Source of the DNA: Planctomycetes bacterium SM23_32
GTDB lineage: Bacteria; Planctomycetota; Brocadiia; SM23-32
NCBI GenBank assembly: GCA_001303885.1
Contig: LJUE01000003.1
Location: 1 to 19,909, forward strand
Length of the DNA stretch: 19,909 nt
Reading direction: 5' to 3'
Below, piece after piece: positions 1 through 8,202 of the stretch. A program made the translations under genes and the position numbers. Under the pieces are notes generated by a model. That model did not search any database and had not been told where the DNA came from. It was given only the letters and a program-made list of their open reading frames with translations. Each line of letters opens with the position of its first letter. The stretch's first letter is position 1.

Positions 1-124
1 GCAGGCCGTTGAGCGCCTTCCACAGCGCGATGGTCTCGGCGTTGGCCGGCAGCGCGGCGACTTCCGCCACCCGGGCCGCCAGTTCGCGCAGCACCTTGCG
101 GTCACTTGCTGTCGTAGGCGTCAT
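1..124 (-). CDS. URO-D-superfamily-like protein, N-terminal fragment
   Basis: Only the first 41 residues are in the window; the gene runs off the left edge. The ATG at 124 is preceded by a GAGGAG ribosome-binding site about five bases upstream. The visible peptide is one amphipathic helical stretch (MTPTTASDRKVLRELAARV, then AEVAALPANAETIALWKALNGL). This recalls the N-terminal segment of large URO-D/methyltransferase-like proteins common in glycan-degrading Planctomycetota and relatives, where a similar helix and a W-K/R-x-L-N-x-L motif precede the barrel. That assignment is from memory of the family, and no catalytic residue is visible. The gene is divergent from the GH78-like gene at 314, with a 189-bp shared control region. 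It could instead be an unrelated helical protein. Confidence 0.55.
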   Translation of the reverse strand, partial: MTPTTASDRKVLRELAARVAEVAALPANAETIALWKALNGL

Positions 125-178
125 CGTCTCCTCGGCACGCGCTTTCCTGCGGTGCGTCCGGAAGGGCTCATCTCGAGT

Positions 179-207
179 AGTTGAGCGCACCGGCGGCGCG
201 GTTTCAA
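179..207 (-). promoter_or_regulatory. Weak candidate sigma-70-type promoter for the leftward gene
   Basis: Read on the minus strand, TTGAAA (207-202) is followed by a 17-base spacer and TCAACT (184-179), giving 5/6 and 3/6 matches to the consensus boxes. It would start transcription about 50 bases upstream of the ATG at 124. The -10 match is poor, so this is tentative. Confidence 0.3.
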
Positions 208-224
208 GCCGCGGGGGCCCCCAT

Positions 225-246
225 GCCTTGACGCCCCGCTCAAGGC
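225..246. promoter_or_regulatory. Inverted repeat, possible operator in the divergent region
   Basis: GCCTTGA (225-231) and TCAAGGC (240-246) form a perfect 7-bp inverted repeat with an 8-base centre. It ends six bases before the -35 box of the candidate promoter at 253-281 and lies between two divergent genes, a usual place for a repressor or activator site. It could also form a small hairpin. The binding protein is unknown. Confidence 0.45.
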
Positions 247-252
247 CCCTTG

Positions 253-281
253 TTGACTGTGGCGAGATGTTCTGCCCTAAT
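253..281 (+). promoter_or_regulatory. Candidate sigma-70-type promoter for the GH78-like gene
   Basis: TTGACT (253-258), a 17-base spacer and CCTAAT (276-281) match the -35 and -10 consensus at 5/6 and 4/6. Transcription would start near 288, leaving a leader of about 26 bases that contains the GGAGGAG ribosome-binding site at 302-308, seven to eight bases before the ATG at 314. Confidence 0.55.
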
Positions 282-313
282 CCCGTGCACGTTATCCCTC
301 TGGAGGAGCAGCG

Positions 314-2719
314 ATGGACTGGAACGCCAACTGGATCTGGCATCCGGAGACCGGGAATCCGGACAACTTCTACCTCTACGCGCGGCGAGAGTTCCGGCTC
401 GACGAGGTGCCCGACGAAACCACGGTGCTGGTCACGGCCTCGGCCCTCTACAAGCTCTACGTCAACGGCGAGTATGTCGGCCGGGGGCCGAACCCCAGCG
501 ACCCGAGCCGCTACTACTACGACGTCTACGACTTGACCGGCCGCCTGCAGGATGGCGTCAACGTCGTCGCCGCCATCGCCTACTGCTACGGCCCCATCAA
601 CCAAGGGGTGCTCAATCAGAACTGGGGCCGTGGCGGGTTCCTGCTGGAGATGCGGGCGCCCGGCGAGGACGGCAGGGCTCTCGTGGTCACGGACGATTCG
701 TGGCGCGTGCTTCAGTCCCCCGCCTGGAAGCAGGACATGCCCATCAACTGCAACCTCTACGGCGATTTCAAGGAGGAGTTCGACTCCCGCCGCGAGCCCG
801 AGAGCTGGATGGAGGCCTGTTTCGACGACTCGAGCTGGCTTGCACCGCGGGTCCTCGGCCGGCCGCCGGTCGAGCCCTGGACCATGCTGGTCCGCCGCGA
901 GATTCCTTTGCTCGGCGGGGAGCGCGTCTACCCCGTCAACGTCTATTGGGAGAGCGCCAGCGTTACCTACTCCTGGCGTGACGACTGGGAGGTCTACCGC
1001 GAGTGGAACCTGGTCCCCGGCAGCACGCACGCCAGCAGGGACGGCCAGGATTGCCGCGTGTTCAAGACTCACGAGGACTTCAGCCCCTCGATCACTCTGG
1101 ACTTCGGCCGTGACGTGACCGGCTGCCCGGAGATCACCATCTCCGAGAGCGCCGGCGGCGTCGTGGATGTCCTCTACGGCGAGGACCTGTACCTGACGCG
1201 CGTGGATACTTGGGTCCTCAAGGGGGGCCGCCAGGTGTTCCAGCCCTTCAACCGCAGGACCTTCCGTTACCTGAAGCTCCTCTTCCGCGAAACGCCCGAC
1301 GTGATCCACATCGGGGAGGTGAGCATGCTGATGGACACTTACCCCGTCGAGCACAGGGGTGAGTTCCGCTGCTCTGACGCCCTGCTCAACCGCATCTGGG
1401 AGGTGGGGCGCTATACGATCCGCATGAGCATGCTCGACCACTTCGTGGACTGCCCGTGGCGCGAGCGCACCCTCTACGGTGGCGACATGTACGGCGAGAA
1501 CCTGATCGCCCACTACGCCTTTGGCGACCCTCGCCTGAACGCCAAGTGCCTGCGCCAGATGGCTCACATCCAGTACGAAAGCGGCGCGCTGCCTCCCTAC
1601 GGGCCGTATCGAGGCTGCGATGGCTTCTATCCCGCCTGGTCTGCCTTCTGGGGCCTGGCTCTGTTGGACCATTTCGCCTTCACCGGCGACGGCGAGCTGC
1701 TCGACGAACTCTGGCCCAACCTGCGCCGCCTGCTGGACTGGACGATCCGCGAGAGCGACAACCCCGCGGGGCTGATCGGCCGCCCAAGCAGCGACCCAAG
1801 GGATGCACCCGGCGCCGCGGAGATGGATGCCTATGAGCGCTGGGCGGCCTGCCCCAGGGACCGCTACGACGCTTGGGACAACTTCCCGTTCCAGCCGCTG
1901 CTGCGGCGAAGCGCCGAGGTCGCCGACGCGACCGGCAAGGGGGCGGAAGCAGCCCGATACCGAGCCGCCGGCGAACGGATGGCGGAGGCCCTGGTCAGGA
2001 ACCTGGTCGATCCCCAGACGGGCCTCGCCAGCGGCTCCACTGCGGGCCCGAGCCAACACCCGAACCAGTACTACAGCGCCCTGCTGCTATGGGCCGGCCT
2101 GGCAGGCTGCGGGGACGGCCAGGCGCTGGCGCGGCGCATGTTCGCGCCGGACGTGGACCCGATCGCCCACCCGTTCCACGGCCTGTTCCTGGCCGGGGGC
2201 CTCTATCGCTACGGCCACGGCCAGCGGGCCCTGGACTTCATGCGCGAGTACTGGGGCAGCATGCTTGAGCGCGGGGCGACGACGTTCTGGGAAAGCGATT
2301 TCAGCCTGACCTGGCCGGATGGCCAGGTGCTCAGCCGCGGCGTCAGCTACTGCCACGGCTGGTCGGCGGCGCCCACCTACGTTCTGCCGGCCTACGTGCT
2401 CGGCGTGCGACCGCTGGAGCCCGGCTTCCGGCGCGTGCTGGTCGAGCCGGAACTCGGAGACCTGGACTGGGCCGAGGGCCGTGTGCCGACGCCGCATGGG
2501 CCGGTCTGCGTGAACTGGTCCCGCGGAGCGGATATCTTCCGCATGGAGGTCGCCCTCCCGGCGGGGTGCACGGCGCAGGTGGTCCTGCCGCCCGTGGCAA
2601 ACGCCCGGACGACCGTACGGCTGAACGGACAGGAGGTGCAGGCCGAGAGCCGGCTCGACCGCCGCGTGCTGGACATCGGCGAGGGACGCCACGTGGTGGA
2701 GCTTGTCCCGCGACGGTAG
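314..2719 (+). CDS. GH78 alpha-L-rhamnosidase-like protein
   Basis: An 801-residue protein without a signal peptide, so probably cytoplasmic and acting on imported rhamnosyl oligosaccharides. The N-terminal half holds beta-sandwich domains: an opening WIWHPE motif, a Y-x-L-Y-V-N-G-E-Y-V-G-R-G-P segment near residue 52, and a second sandwich around 235-345. The (alpha/alpha)6 barrel begins near residue 360 with the FRCSDALLNRIWEVG motif. The GH78 signature is DCPWRERTLYGGD at 379-391, giving the acidic residues D379, E384 and D391. The fourth conserved glutamate is E660 in TTFWES, followed by SYCHGWSAAPTY and a C-terminal sandwich with the usual GxxPxxPGF motif. All four acidic residues of characterised GH78 enzymes (such as Bacillus RhaB) are present, so activity is likely. 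The substrate is inferred. The gene stands alone behind its own promoter and strong ribosome-binding site, and ends in TAG. Confidence 0.9.
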   Translation: MDWNANWIWHPETGNPDNFYLYARREFRLDEVPDETTVLVTASALYKLYVNGEYVGRGPNPSDPSRYYYDVYDLTGRLQDGVNVVAAIAYCYGPINQGVLNQNWGRGGFLLEMRAPGEDGRALVVTDDSWRVLQSPAWKQDMPINCNLYGDFKEEFDSRREPESWMEACFDDSSWLAPRVLGRPPVEPWTMLVRREIPLLGGERVYPVNVYWESASVTYSWRDDWEVYREWNLVPGSTHASRDGQDCRVFKTHEDFSPSITLDFGRDVTGCPEITISESAGGVVDVLYGEDLYLTRVDTWVLKGGRQVFQPFNRRTFRYLKLLFRETPDVIHIGEVSMLMDTYPVEHRGEFRCSDALLNRIWEVGRYTIRMSMLDHFVDCPWRERTLYGGDMYGENLIAHYAFGDPRLNAKCLRQMAHIQYESGALPPYGPYRGCDGFYPAWSAFWGLALLDHFAFTGDGELLDELWPNLRRLLDWTIRESDNPAGLIGRPSSDPRDAPGAAEMDAYERWAACPRDRYDAWDNFPFQPLLRRSAEVADATGKGAEAARYRAAGERMAEALVRNLVDPQTGLASGSTAGPSQHPNQYYSALLLWAGLAGCGDGQALARRMFAPDVDPIAHPFHGLFLAGGLYRYGHGQRALDFMREYWGSMLERGATTFWESDFSLTWPDGQVLSRGVSYCHGWSAAPTYVLPAYVLGVRPLEPGFRRVLVEPELGDLDWAEGRVPTPHGPVCVNWSRGADIFRMEVALPAGCTAQVVLPPVANARTTVRLNGQEVQAESRLDRRVLDIGEGRHVVELVPRR

Positions 2720-2874
2720 CCGGCATCCCGGCACGCGGTCTGCCCCGAGTCTCGCGACCCGCGCCGCAGCACTGGACCCCGATTCGTTGGGCGCGTTCAA
2801 GCGGGCAGAAGCCCTGCATCGGCCTGCTCCCCCTGGACGTGGCGAGGGCGACGGTGGTCCGGACCTGGACGCCG

Positions 2875-5800
2875 CTACTCAACTTCCGTCGCGGCCGTGA
2901 TGGCCAGCAGCGCCGGCGTGCCCCAGCGCGAGCCGGCCTGGGCGTCGTACTTCATGTCCACCGACTCGATGGCGACCTCCGGCCGCGGGTTGCGCCACTG
3001 GAAGGAGAAGAGCGCCGCGTAGGGGCCCTCCTCCTGGCCGGCCGGCCGGGCCGCCCACGCCAGTGCCGCCTCCGCCAGCCCGTGCGGCTCGTCCATGAGC
3101 CAGTTCCCCGCTCCACTCTCGCAGCGGATCGGCACCGTCTCCGTTCCCCCGTCGGCGTAATGGACGACGTAAACGAAGACGGGCGGCGGGACGGGATTGT
3201 CGCCGGACGGCCGCCAGGTCTGCGCCCGCTGGTAGGTGTGCAGGAAGAACAGGCAGTCGGCCTTGCGCCCGACCGGGATGCCGGTGACCTCCTGCGCCAG
3301 GTCGCCCTTCGCCTGCGGGCCGCCCAGCATGATGCACGAGGGCACGGGCGAGGTCCGGAAGTCAACGATCTGGTAGGGCACGCCCGCCAGCCGCGTGAGG
3401 CCGGCCGGCGCGTGGGAGACGTCGGCACTGCCCTTGAACCAGCCGCGGTCTTTTGTCATGTACTGGTTGCACTTCTCATAGATTCCCACCGGCTCGAAGG
3501 CCAGGTTGCCGAGCGTGAGCATCCTGCCCCCGCTGAAGTTGGCGTGCAGGTTGTGCAGCAGCGACGCCACGATGGACTCCTTCTTCTGGGCATTTTCCGG
3601 GACTGGCTCGGTTGCCAGGATATTGAGCTGGTTCAGGACCAGTCCGCCCGTGCCCATGGGATACCTTACCAGGCCGCCGATGTTCAGCAGGGGCTTGACC
3701 CGGGCGTACCACTCGGGCGTGCGGGCGACCTTGATCCATAGGTTGTCAATGCCGGTCGTCGAGCCCACCTTGTTGAAGTCCGCCAGCTCGATGGTGATCC
3801 TGCCGGCCGTGACCGGTTCGTCCAGGTGGAAGTCCTGCCGTTCACTGCGCGGCTCGACCGGCAGCGAGAGCGGCTCGGCCGCGCCGTCGAAGTAGAGGTT
3901 GACCTTCTGCGGCGTGCAGTAGTGGCCGTTAAGGGCGATGCCGAAGTCGGTAATCGTCTCCGGTCGCGGAAGCCTGAAGGTGATCTCCGGGTCCTCGCAC
4001 GCCAAGTAGAGGATGAGCTTCCAGGCGTCGTCGCTGACGAAGCCGTTGACCACGTTGCGCTGATAGGCGGCCGGGTCGTCCGCCCGCCCGGCACTGCGGG
4101 CCGTCGGGTCTCCGAACATGGCGAAGCGCCCGATCCCGTCCAGGTCAACGATCCAGGTGAACTCGTCGTCCACCATGTACCTGGTCCCGGCCCAGTTGAA
4201 GATCCTCTCTTCGCTCTCCATCGCTACGTCCCGGATGGTGATGCCGGCGGCGAGCGGATCGCGCACGGCGGCGACGGTGACGCGCTCCCTCTCGAAGGGA
4301 CGGATCACATGTTCGACGCCGACGATCCTGTTGAAGTCCGCCAGGCCGTCCGGCGTCAGGCCCCAGGCCATCAGCCATCCGCCGCCCTGGGTGAATGCCT
4401 CGACCGCGGCCGGGCTGTCCGCCAGCGCCTTCAGGTTGGCCGGGGTGGCGTCGAAGACGATGACCTGGTGCTTCCCGGCCCGGATCGTGGCGAGCAGGTC
4501 GTCGGAGGCGTCGTACTTGAGCCCGGCGTGGCTCAGCAGCTTCGCCCGTTCGTCCGCCCCGTCCATGATTACCGCCGCGTCGCGGTGGATCGGGCGATAG
4601 TCGGCAGCGTGGGCGAGCATGTTGTCGAAGAGCCGCGCGGCCACGGGATCGGTGGGGAGCTTCTCGCCGACGACCATCTGGCAGAGGAGGATCAGGCCCT
4701 CGTTGACCGGGCAGGCGGCGATGGCCGAGTAGCCGAGCCGCTCGTCGCAATGGGCCAGCGAAGTGGCGCCGGTGGTCGCCTTGGCGTAGGCGTTGCGGTA
4801 GACGAGGTGATCCCCGGACCACGTGAAGAAGTCCTGCTGCTCGAGCCCCGCGAAGACCGGGTGCAACGGGTCCTCCATGAAGGCGATGCGCCCGGCGAAG
4901 TCGGTCACGCCGAGGTCAGCCGGCAGGGCCAGGTGGCGCATCGGGTGCGCCTGCTCCAGCGCGACGACGACCTTGCCCTCGCCGGCCAGCGAGAGCCAGC
5001 GCGGGTCGGTGGACGTGCGGGCGTCGAGAGCATCCGTGCCGAGCAGGACCACCCGGGCCGACTCGGGAATCTCGTCAAGGGAAGCGACCTGCGTGAACGG
5101 GATGCCGCGGGCCTTCAGCCGAGCGACGGCCGTGCCGTGCGGGTCGATCACCACCAGCCCGTCCTGGGTCAACTTGGGCTTCGGCCCGGCGTCGGGGTCG
5201 ATCACCGCGACATCCTTGACCTCGCGGAAGACCTCCTTGCCGCCCCGCCGGCAGGTGAGGATGAACTGCCCCGCGGTGCGCTCCTTGACGTCCGGGACGC
5301 GGAAGGTGATGGCGTACTCCTTGTGCTCGCCGGGCGCGAGGAGGAAGGTCTGCTGCTCACCGGCGACCTTGCGGCCGCCCAGGTCCAGTTCCCAGCCGGC
5401 CTCGATGGGGTCGGCATGGTGGGTGTCGTTGAAGACCTTCAGCGTGCGGCCGACCCCGCTGCCGCCGCCGAAGGTCCAGTTCCACTGGCGACAGAAGACG
5501 CAGACGGGCTTCATGGAGTTGTGGTGGAGGTCGGCCATCTGGAAGGAGGATCCCGAGACGTAGGTGGCGTCCACGCCGTGCCAGCGGTAGCCCTCGTAGA
5601 GCATCTTGCCCAGCAGGCCGGCGCCGCGGTAGGCGGCGGGCCCCCAGCCCACGAAGGCGCCCTCCCCTCCGAACTGCGCGAAATCGGACGGCTGGTTGCC
5701 CTGCACATAGTAGCTCTCGCCCATGAAGATGGGCCGGTCGGGCACCAGTTGCCACGGCTGGGTACCCCAGCCCGGCAGCACGTCTTCCTCGTGCGCCTGG

Positions 5801-7971
5801 TAGGCGCGATGGAGCGTGTAGGCCTCGTCGGGGTAGTAGCGCCAGTGCATCTCCATGTAGTGCACGCCGTTGACGGGCAGCGAGTTGTCTTTGAGGCAGT
5901 TGCCGCCGTCCACCATCGCGGGGCGGGTGGGGTCGAACTCCAGGATGGCCTTGCACACGCGCGAGATGTACGGCTCGACCTTGTCCGTTAGGCCCAGGTT
6001 GCGTGAGTTGATGAAGGTGACCTCGTTCTCGATGGACCATATCTGAATGGAGGGGTGGTTGCGCTCCTGCTTGATCTGGGCCTTGAGCTGCACCAGCCAG
6101 TTGTCAAAGAGTTCCGGGCCGGAGGCGAGCTTGTGCAGGTAGTTGGCGCCCATTGCGTCGAGGATGCCGCTGCGGCGCACGACCACGCCGTTGCGGTCCA
6201 TGAAGTCCAGCACTTCCTCTTCGCCGACGCCGGGGCCCAGCGGGCCTGAGAAGAGCGCTTCGCCCACGAAGCGGTACATGTTCTGGCCGTCCCCGCGCCA
6301 GACGGCCAGGCACTCCTCAAGCGTCTTGCCCTCCGTTGAGTCGGCCCACCCGTACCAGGGCACGCCGTTGAGCGTGAAGTCCGGCCCGTCCCAGGTCCAC
6401 TCGCGGAAGCCGAACTTCGTGCGCGTCTCGTCCAGGACCTTCCCATCCCGCATCACCTTCGTGACGGCGTAGTACTGGTTCGGGTCATCCGGCCACCAGA
6501 GCCGGGGGTTCTCCCAGCTTTCGGCCATCTCGAAGACCGTCTCCCTGCCGGCCGGGACGATGATCTCACGCGGGGAGAACGTCTTCTCCGGCTTGCCGCC
6601 GTCGAGGGGCACGATCTCCTGCGTGACCTGGACGGTCTGGTCGGCGGACGTGGGGTTCAGCACGGTGATGTCCAGCGCCAGCTTCCCATCCTTCACCGAA
6701 GGCTTAGCGAAGACGTCCGCCGTGTAAACCGGCCCGCCGGCCGCCACCAGCGAGGGCTCCTCCAGGATGCCGGCTCGCCCGGGATACCCGACGCCCACGT
6801 ATCCGCCGATCGGGAAGTCCCAGAACTGCGTGACCCAGTTCTGCCCCAGGTTCTCGCGGGGCATGTTGAAGTACATGCGGGCGTTCTGGCCCGACTTCTC
6901 CTCCGAGAAGGCGTAGTAGACATCCTTGATGACCACGCAGATCTCGTTGACCTGCCCGGGCTTGATCGCGGGCGTGACGTCACAGTCGAAGCGCGCAAAC
7001 GGCGCCTTCGTCCAACCGCAGAACTGCCCGTTGACGTGCACGCTCGCGATGAGCGAGATCGAAGGCATCCGCAGGAAGAACGAGCGCCCCTCCAGGCCCG
7101 CCGGCACGTCGACGCGCGTGCGATAGACGGACCGGTGCGCGAAGGCCAGGTCGTCCCGGGCGATCTGGTTGCTCGGGACCGCGATCGCCTTCCAGTGGCA
7201 AGCATCGGCCTGCGGCAGCGTCTCGGTCGGGCCGGTGCGGTCTTCGACCAGTTGCTCGTCGTAGCGGCAGATCTCCCACTGACCGCTGAGGGGAAGCTCG
7301 ATCCGGGCCGGGCCGCTCAGGTCCGCGTCGGCCGGGAACTCGAAGACCTGCTCGGCGGCCTGCCGGTCCTCGTCGGTCCGCCAGTCCTGGCCGGGCTTGA
7401 AACTGCCGTTGGGATGGAACTCGCCCTTGAAGACGCACATAGCGTCGGAGTCGTAGACGATGCGCTGCACGACCTGCTTGCCGTCCTGCTCCTTGAACCA
7501 GGGCACCAGGCGGATCTGGAGCGCGTGCCGCCCGGCGGCGAGACCCGCGTCGCCCATGTGCATCCAGGCTACCTCGTTCCACATGGCCAGCCTGGTCAGG
7601 TCCGTGGTCAGGTCCGTGGGCCGAATGGGCGCCCACCGTCCGTCGTCCACGCGCCAGTCGAACGGCGCGCGGACGAACTCCATCCCGATGCGGTTCCAGA
7701 CCTGATATGTCCCCGCCGAGGGCGCCTGGAACTCGTAGGTCAGGATCCCGCCGCCCTCCGGCAGGACTTTCTGCGTGTCCTCCGCCGTCAGGGATACCTC
7801 CAGCCAGGTCCCCTCGGACAGGGATGGCACGCCCTGCCACTCGGAGGGGGCGACCTCCATGTTCACCCTCGTGGGGTTCTCGCCCTCCATCCAGACAAAC
7901 TCCGCCCCCGAAGCGTAGCAGGCCGAGAGCACACCCATCAGGCCGACCGTCAGAACCCGGCGCACGTTCAT
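2875..7971 (-). CDS. Large exported GH2-like glycosidase with a multidomain C-terminus
   Basis: A 1698-residue protein. I place the start at 7971, not at the in-frame upstream ATG at 8004, because AGGAGAGG lies just ahead and a signal sequence follows. Residues MNVRRVLTVGLMGVLSAC end in a lipobox-like LSAC, so it may be a lipoprotein; cleavage after ASGA is the alternative. The order is: a carbohydrate-binding-like sandwich (about 25-160, beginning WMEGEN), GH2 sugar-binding domain (about 225-395), Ig-like domain (about 410-515), a TIM barrel from about 520 (FGFRE), an Ig-like region, a GATase1/ThuA-like region (about 980-1180), a second alpha/beta region, a discoidin-like sandwich, and a C-terminal module ending in GTPALLAITAATEVE. 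Candidate catalytic residues are E650 (acid/base, WSIENE) and E752 (nucleophile, FMGES). Sugar specificity (beta-galactoside or beta-glucuronide) cannot be told. Stop codon TAG. It lies 231 bp downstream of the GH-A gene and has its own candidate promoter. Confidence 0.85.
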   Translation of the reverse strand: MNVRRVLTVGLMGVLSACYASGAEFVWMEGENPTRVNMEVAPSEWQGVPSLSEGTWLEVSLTAEDTQKVLPEGGGILTYEFQAPSAGTYQVWNRIGMEFVRAPFDWRVDDGRWAPIRPTDLTTDLTRLAMWNEVAWMHMGDAGLAAGRHALQIRLVPWFKEQDGKQVVQRIVYDSDAMCVFKGEFHPNGSFKPGQDWRTDEDRQAAEQVFEFPADADLSGPARIELPLSGQWEICRYDEQLVEDRTGPTETLPQADACHWKAIAVPSNQIARDDLAFAHRSVYRTRVDVPAGLEGRSFFLRMPSISLIASVHVNGQFCGWTKAPFARFDCDVTPAIKPGQVNEICVVIKDVYYAFSEEKSGQNARMYFNMPRENLGQNWVTQFWDFPIGGYVGVGYPGRAGILEEPSLVAAGGPVYTADVFAKPSVKDGKLALDITVLNPTSADQTVQVTQEIVPLDGGKPEKTFSPREIIVPAGRETVFEMAESWENPRLWWPDDPNQYYAVTKVMRDGKVLDETRTKFGFREWTWDGPDFTLNGVPWYGWADSTEGKTLEECLAVWRGDGQNMYRFVGEALFSGPLGPGVGEEEVLDFMDRNGVVVRRSGILDAMGANYLHKLASGPELFDNWLVQLKAQIKQERNHPSIQIWSIENEVTFINSRNLGLTDKVEPYISRVCKAILEFDPTRPAMVDGGNCLKDNSLPVNGVHYMEMHWRYYPDEAYTLHRAYQAHEEDVLPGWGTQPWQLVPDRPIFMGESYYVQGNQPSDFAQFGGEGAFVGWGPAAYRGAGLLGKMLYEGYRWHGVDATYVSGSSFQMADLHHNSMKPVCVFCRQWNWTFGGGSGVGRTLKVFNDTHHADPIEAGWELDLGGRKVAGEQQTFLLAPGEHKEYAITFRVPDVKERTAGQFILTCRRGGKEVFREVKDVAVIDPDAGPKPKLTQDGLVVIDPHGTAVARLKARGIPFTQVASLDEIPESARVVLLGTDALDARTSTDPRWLSLAGEGKVVVALEQAHPMRHLALPADLGVTDFAGRIAFMEDPLHPVFAGLEQQDFFTWSGDHLVYRNAYAKATTGATSLAHCDERLGYSAIAACPVNEGLILLCQMVVGEKLPTDPVAARLFDNMLAHAADYRPIHRDAAVIMDGADERAKLLSHAGLKYDASDDLLATIRAGKHQVIVFDATPANLKALADSPAAVEAFTQGGGWLMAWGLTPDGLADFNRIVGVEHVIRPFERERVTVAAVRDPLAAGITIRDVAMESEERIFNWAGTRYMVDDEFTWIVDLDGIGRFAMFGDPTARSAGRADDPAAYQRNVVNGFVSDDAWKLILYLACEDPEITFRLPRPETITDFGIALNGHYCTPQKVNLYFDGAAEPLSLPVEPRSERQDFHLDEPVTAGRITIELADFNKVGSTTGIDNLWIKVARTPEWYARVKPLLNIGGLVRYPMGTGGLVLNQLNILATEPVPENAQKKESIVASLLHNLHANFSGGRMLTLGNLAFEPVGIYEKCNQYMTKDRGWFKGSADVSHAPAGLTRLAGVPYQIVDFRTSPVPSCIMLGGPQAKGDLAQEVTGIPVGRKADCLFFLHTYQRAQTWRPSGDNPVPPPVFVYVVHYADGGTETVPIRCESGAGNWLMDEPHGLAEAALAWAARPAGQEEGPYAALFSFQWRNPRPEVAIESVDMKYDAQAGSRWGTPALLAITAATEVE

Positions 7972-8021
7972 GTCCTCTCCTTCCGCGCGACACACGCTTT
8001 CCACTTCACATCAGCCCATGC

Positions 8022-8071
8022 CCTGCGTCCTGGTCCCAGGGGCCGCGACAGGTCCCAGGCACGGACGCAGG
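8022..8071 (-). promoter_or_regulatory. Long stem-loop in the leader of the GH2-like gene
   Basis: CCTGCGTCC (8022-8030) and GGACGCAGG (8063-8071) are a perfect 9-bp inverted repeat around a 32-base loop. The loop contains two direct copies of GGTCCCAGG (8032-8040 and 8051-8059), and the first copy also forms a small CCTGG-TC-CCAGG dyad at 8029-8040. If transcription starts from the candidate promoter at 8091-8119, the whole structure lies in the roughly 110-base untranslated leader. It matches no riboswitch consensus I recognise. Confidence 0.5.
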
Positions 8072-8090
8072 CAGGACAGCGGGCTCGCCA

Positions 8091-8119
8091 AGGCTAGCGC
8101 CTGCCCCTGGAGCCGTCAA
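8091..8119 (-). promoter_or_regulatory. Candidate sigma-70-type promoter for the GH2-like gene
   Basis: On the minus strand TTGACG (8119-8114), a 17-base spacer and TAGCCT (8096-8091) match the boxes at 5/6 and 3/6, with the TA---T skeleton of the -10 box kept. It has the same geometry as the sites at 253-281 and 10682-10710. A start near 8084 would give the GH2-like gene independent expression with a structured leader. Confidence 0.45.
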
Positions 8120-8202
8120 CTGTTCGGCAGGTGTTGGTCTGGTTGCGCCATCAGCCGGCGATCGGCGTCAAATGGCGCTTGTCAGTGCAATGTGGGATCC
8201 CC

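Noticed and set aside
2856..2865. GGTCCGGACC palindrome after the GH2-like stop codon, as a terminator
   Set aside because: It has no loop and no T-tract on either strand, so a terminator is not supported. A 10-bp dyad of this composition is unremarkable here.
2087..2882. Minus-strand open frames overlapping the end of the first GH78-like gene
   Set aside because: They overlap a well-supported C-terminal domain and resemble nothing known.
3826..5991. 721-codon plus-strand open frame opposite the GH2-like gene
   Set aside because: It is antisense to a gene with clear domains and catalytic motifs. Its translation is low-complexity, rich in V, R, G, E and D, with no recognisable family. Long antisense frames are expected at this GC content.
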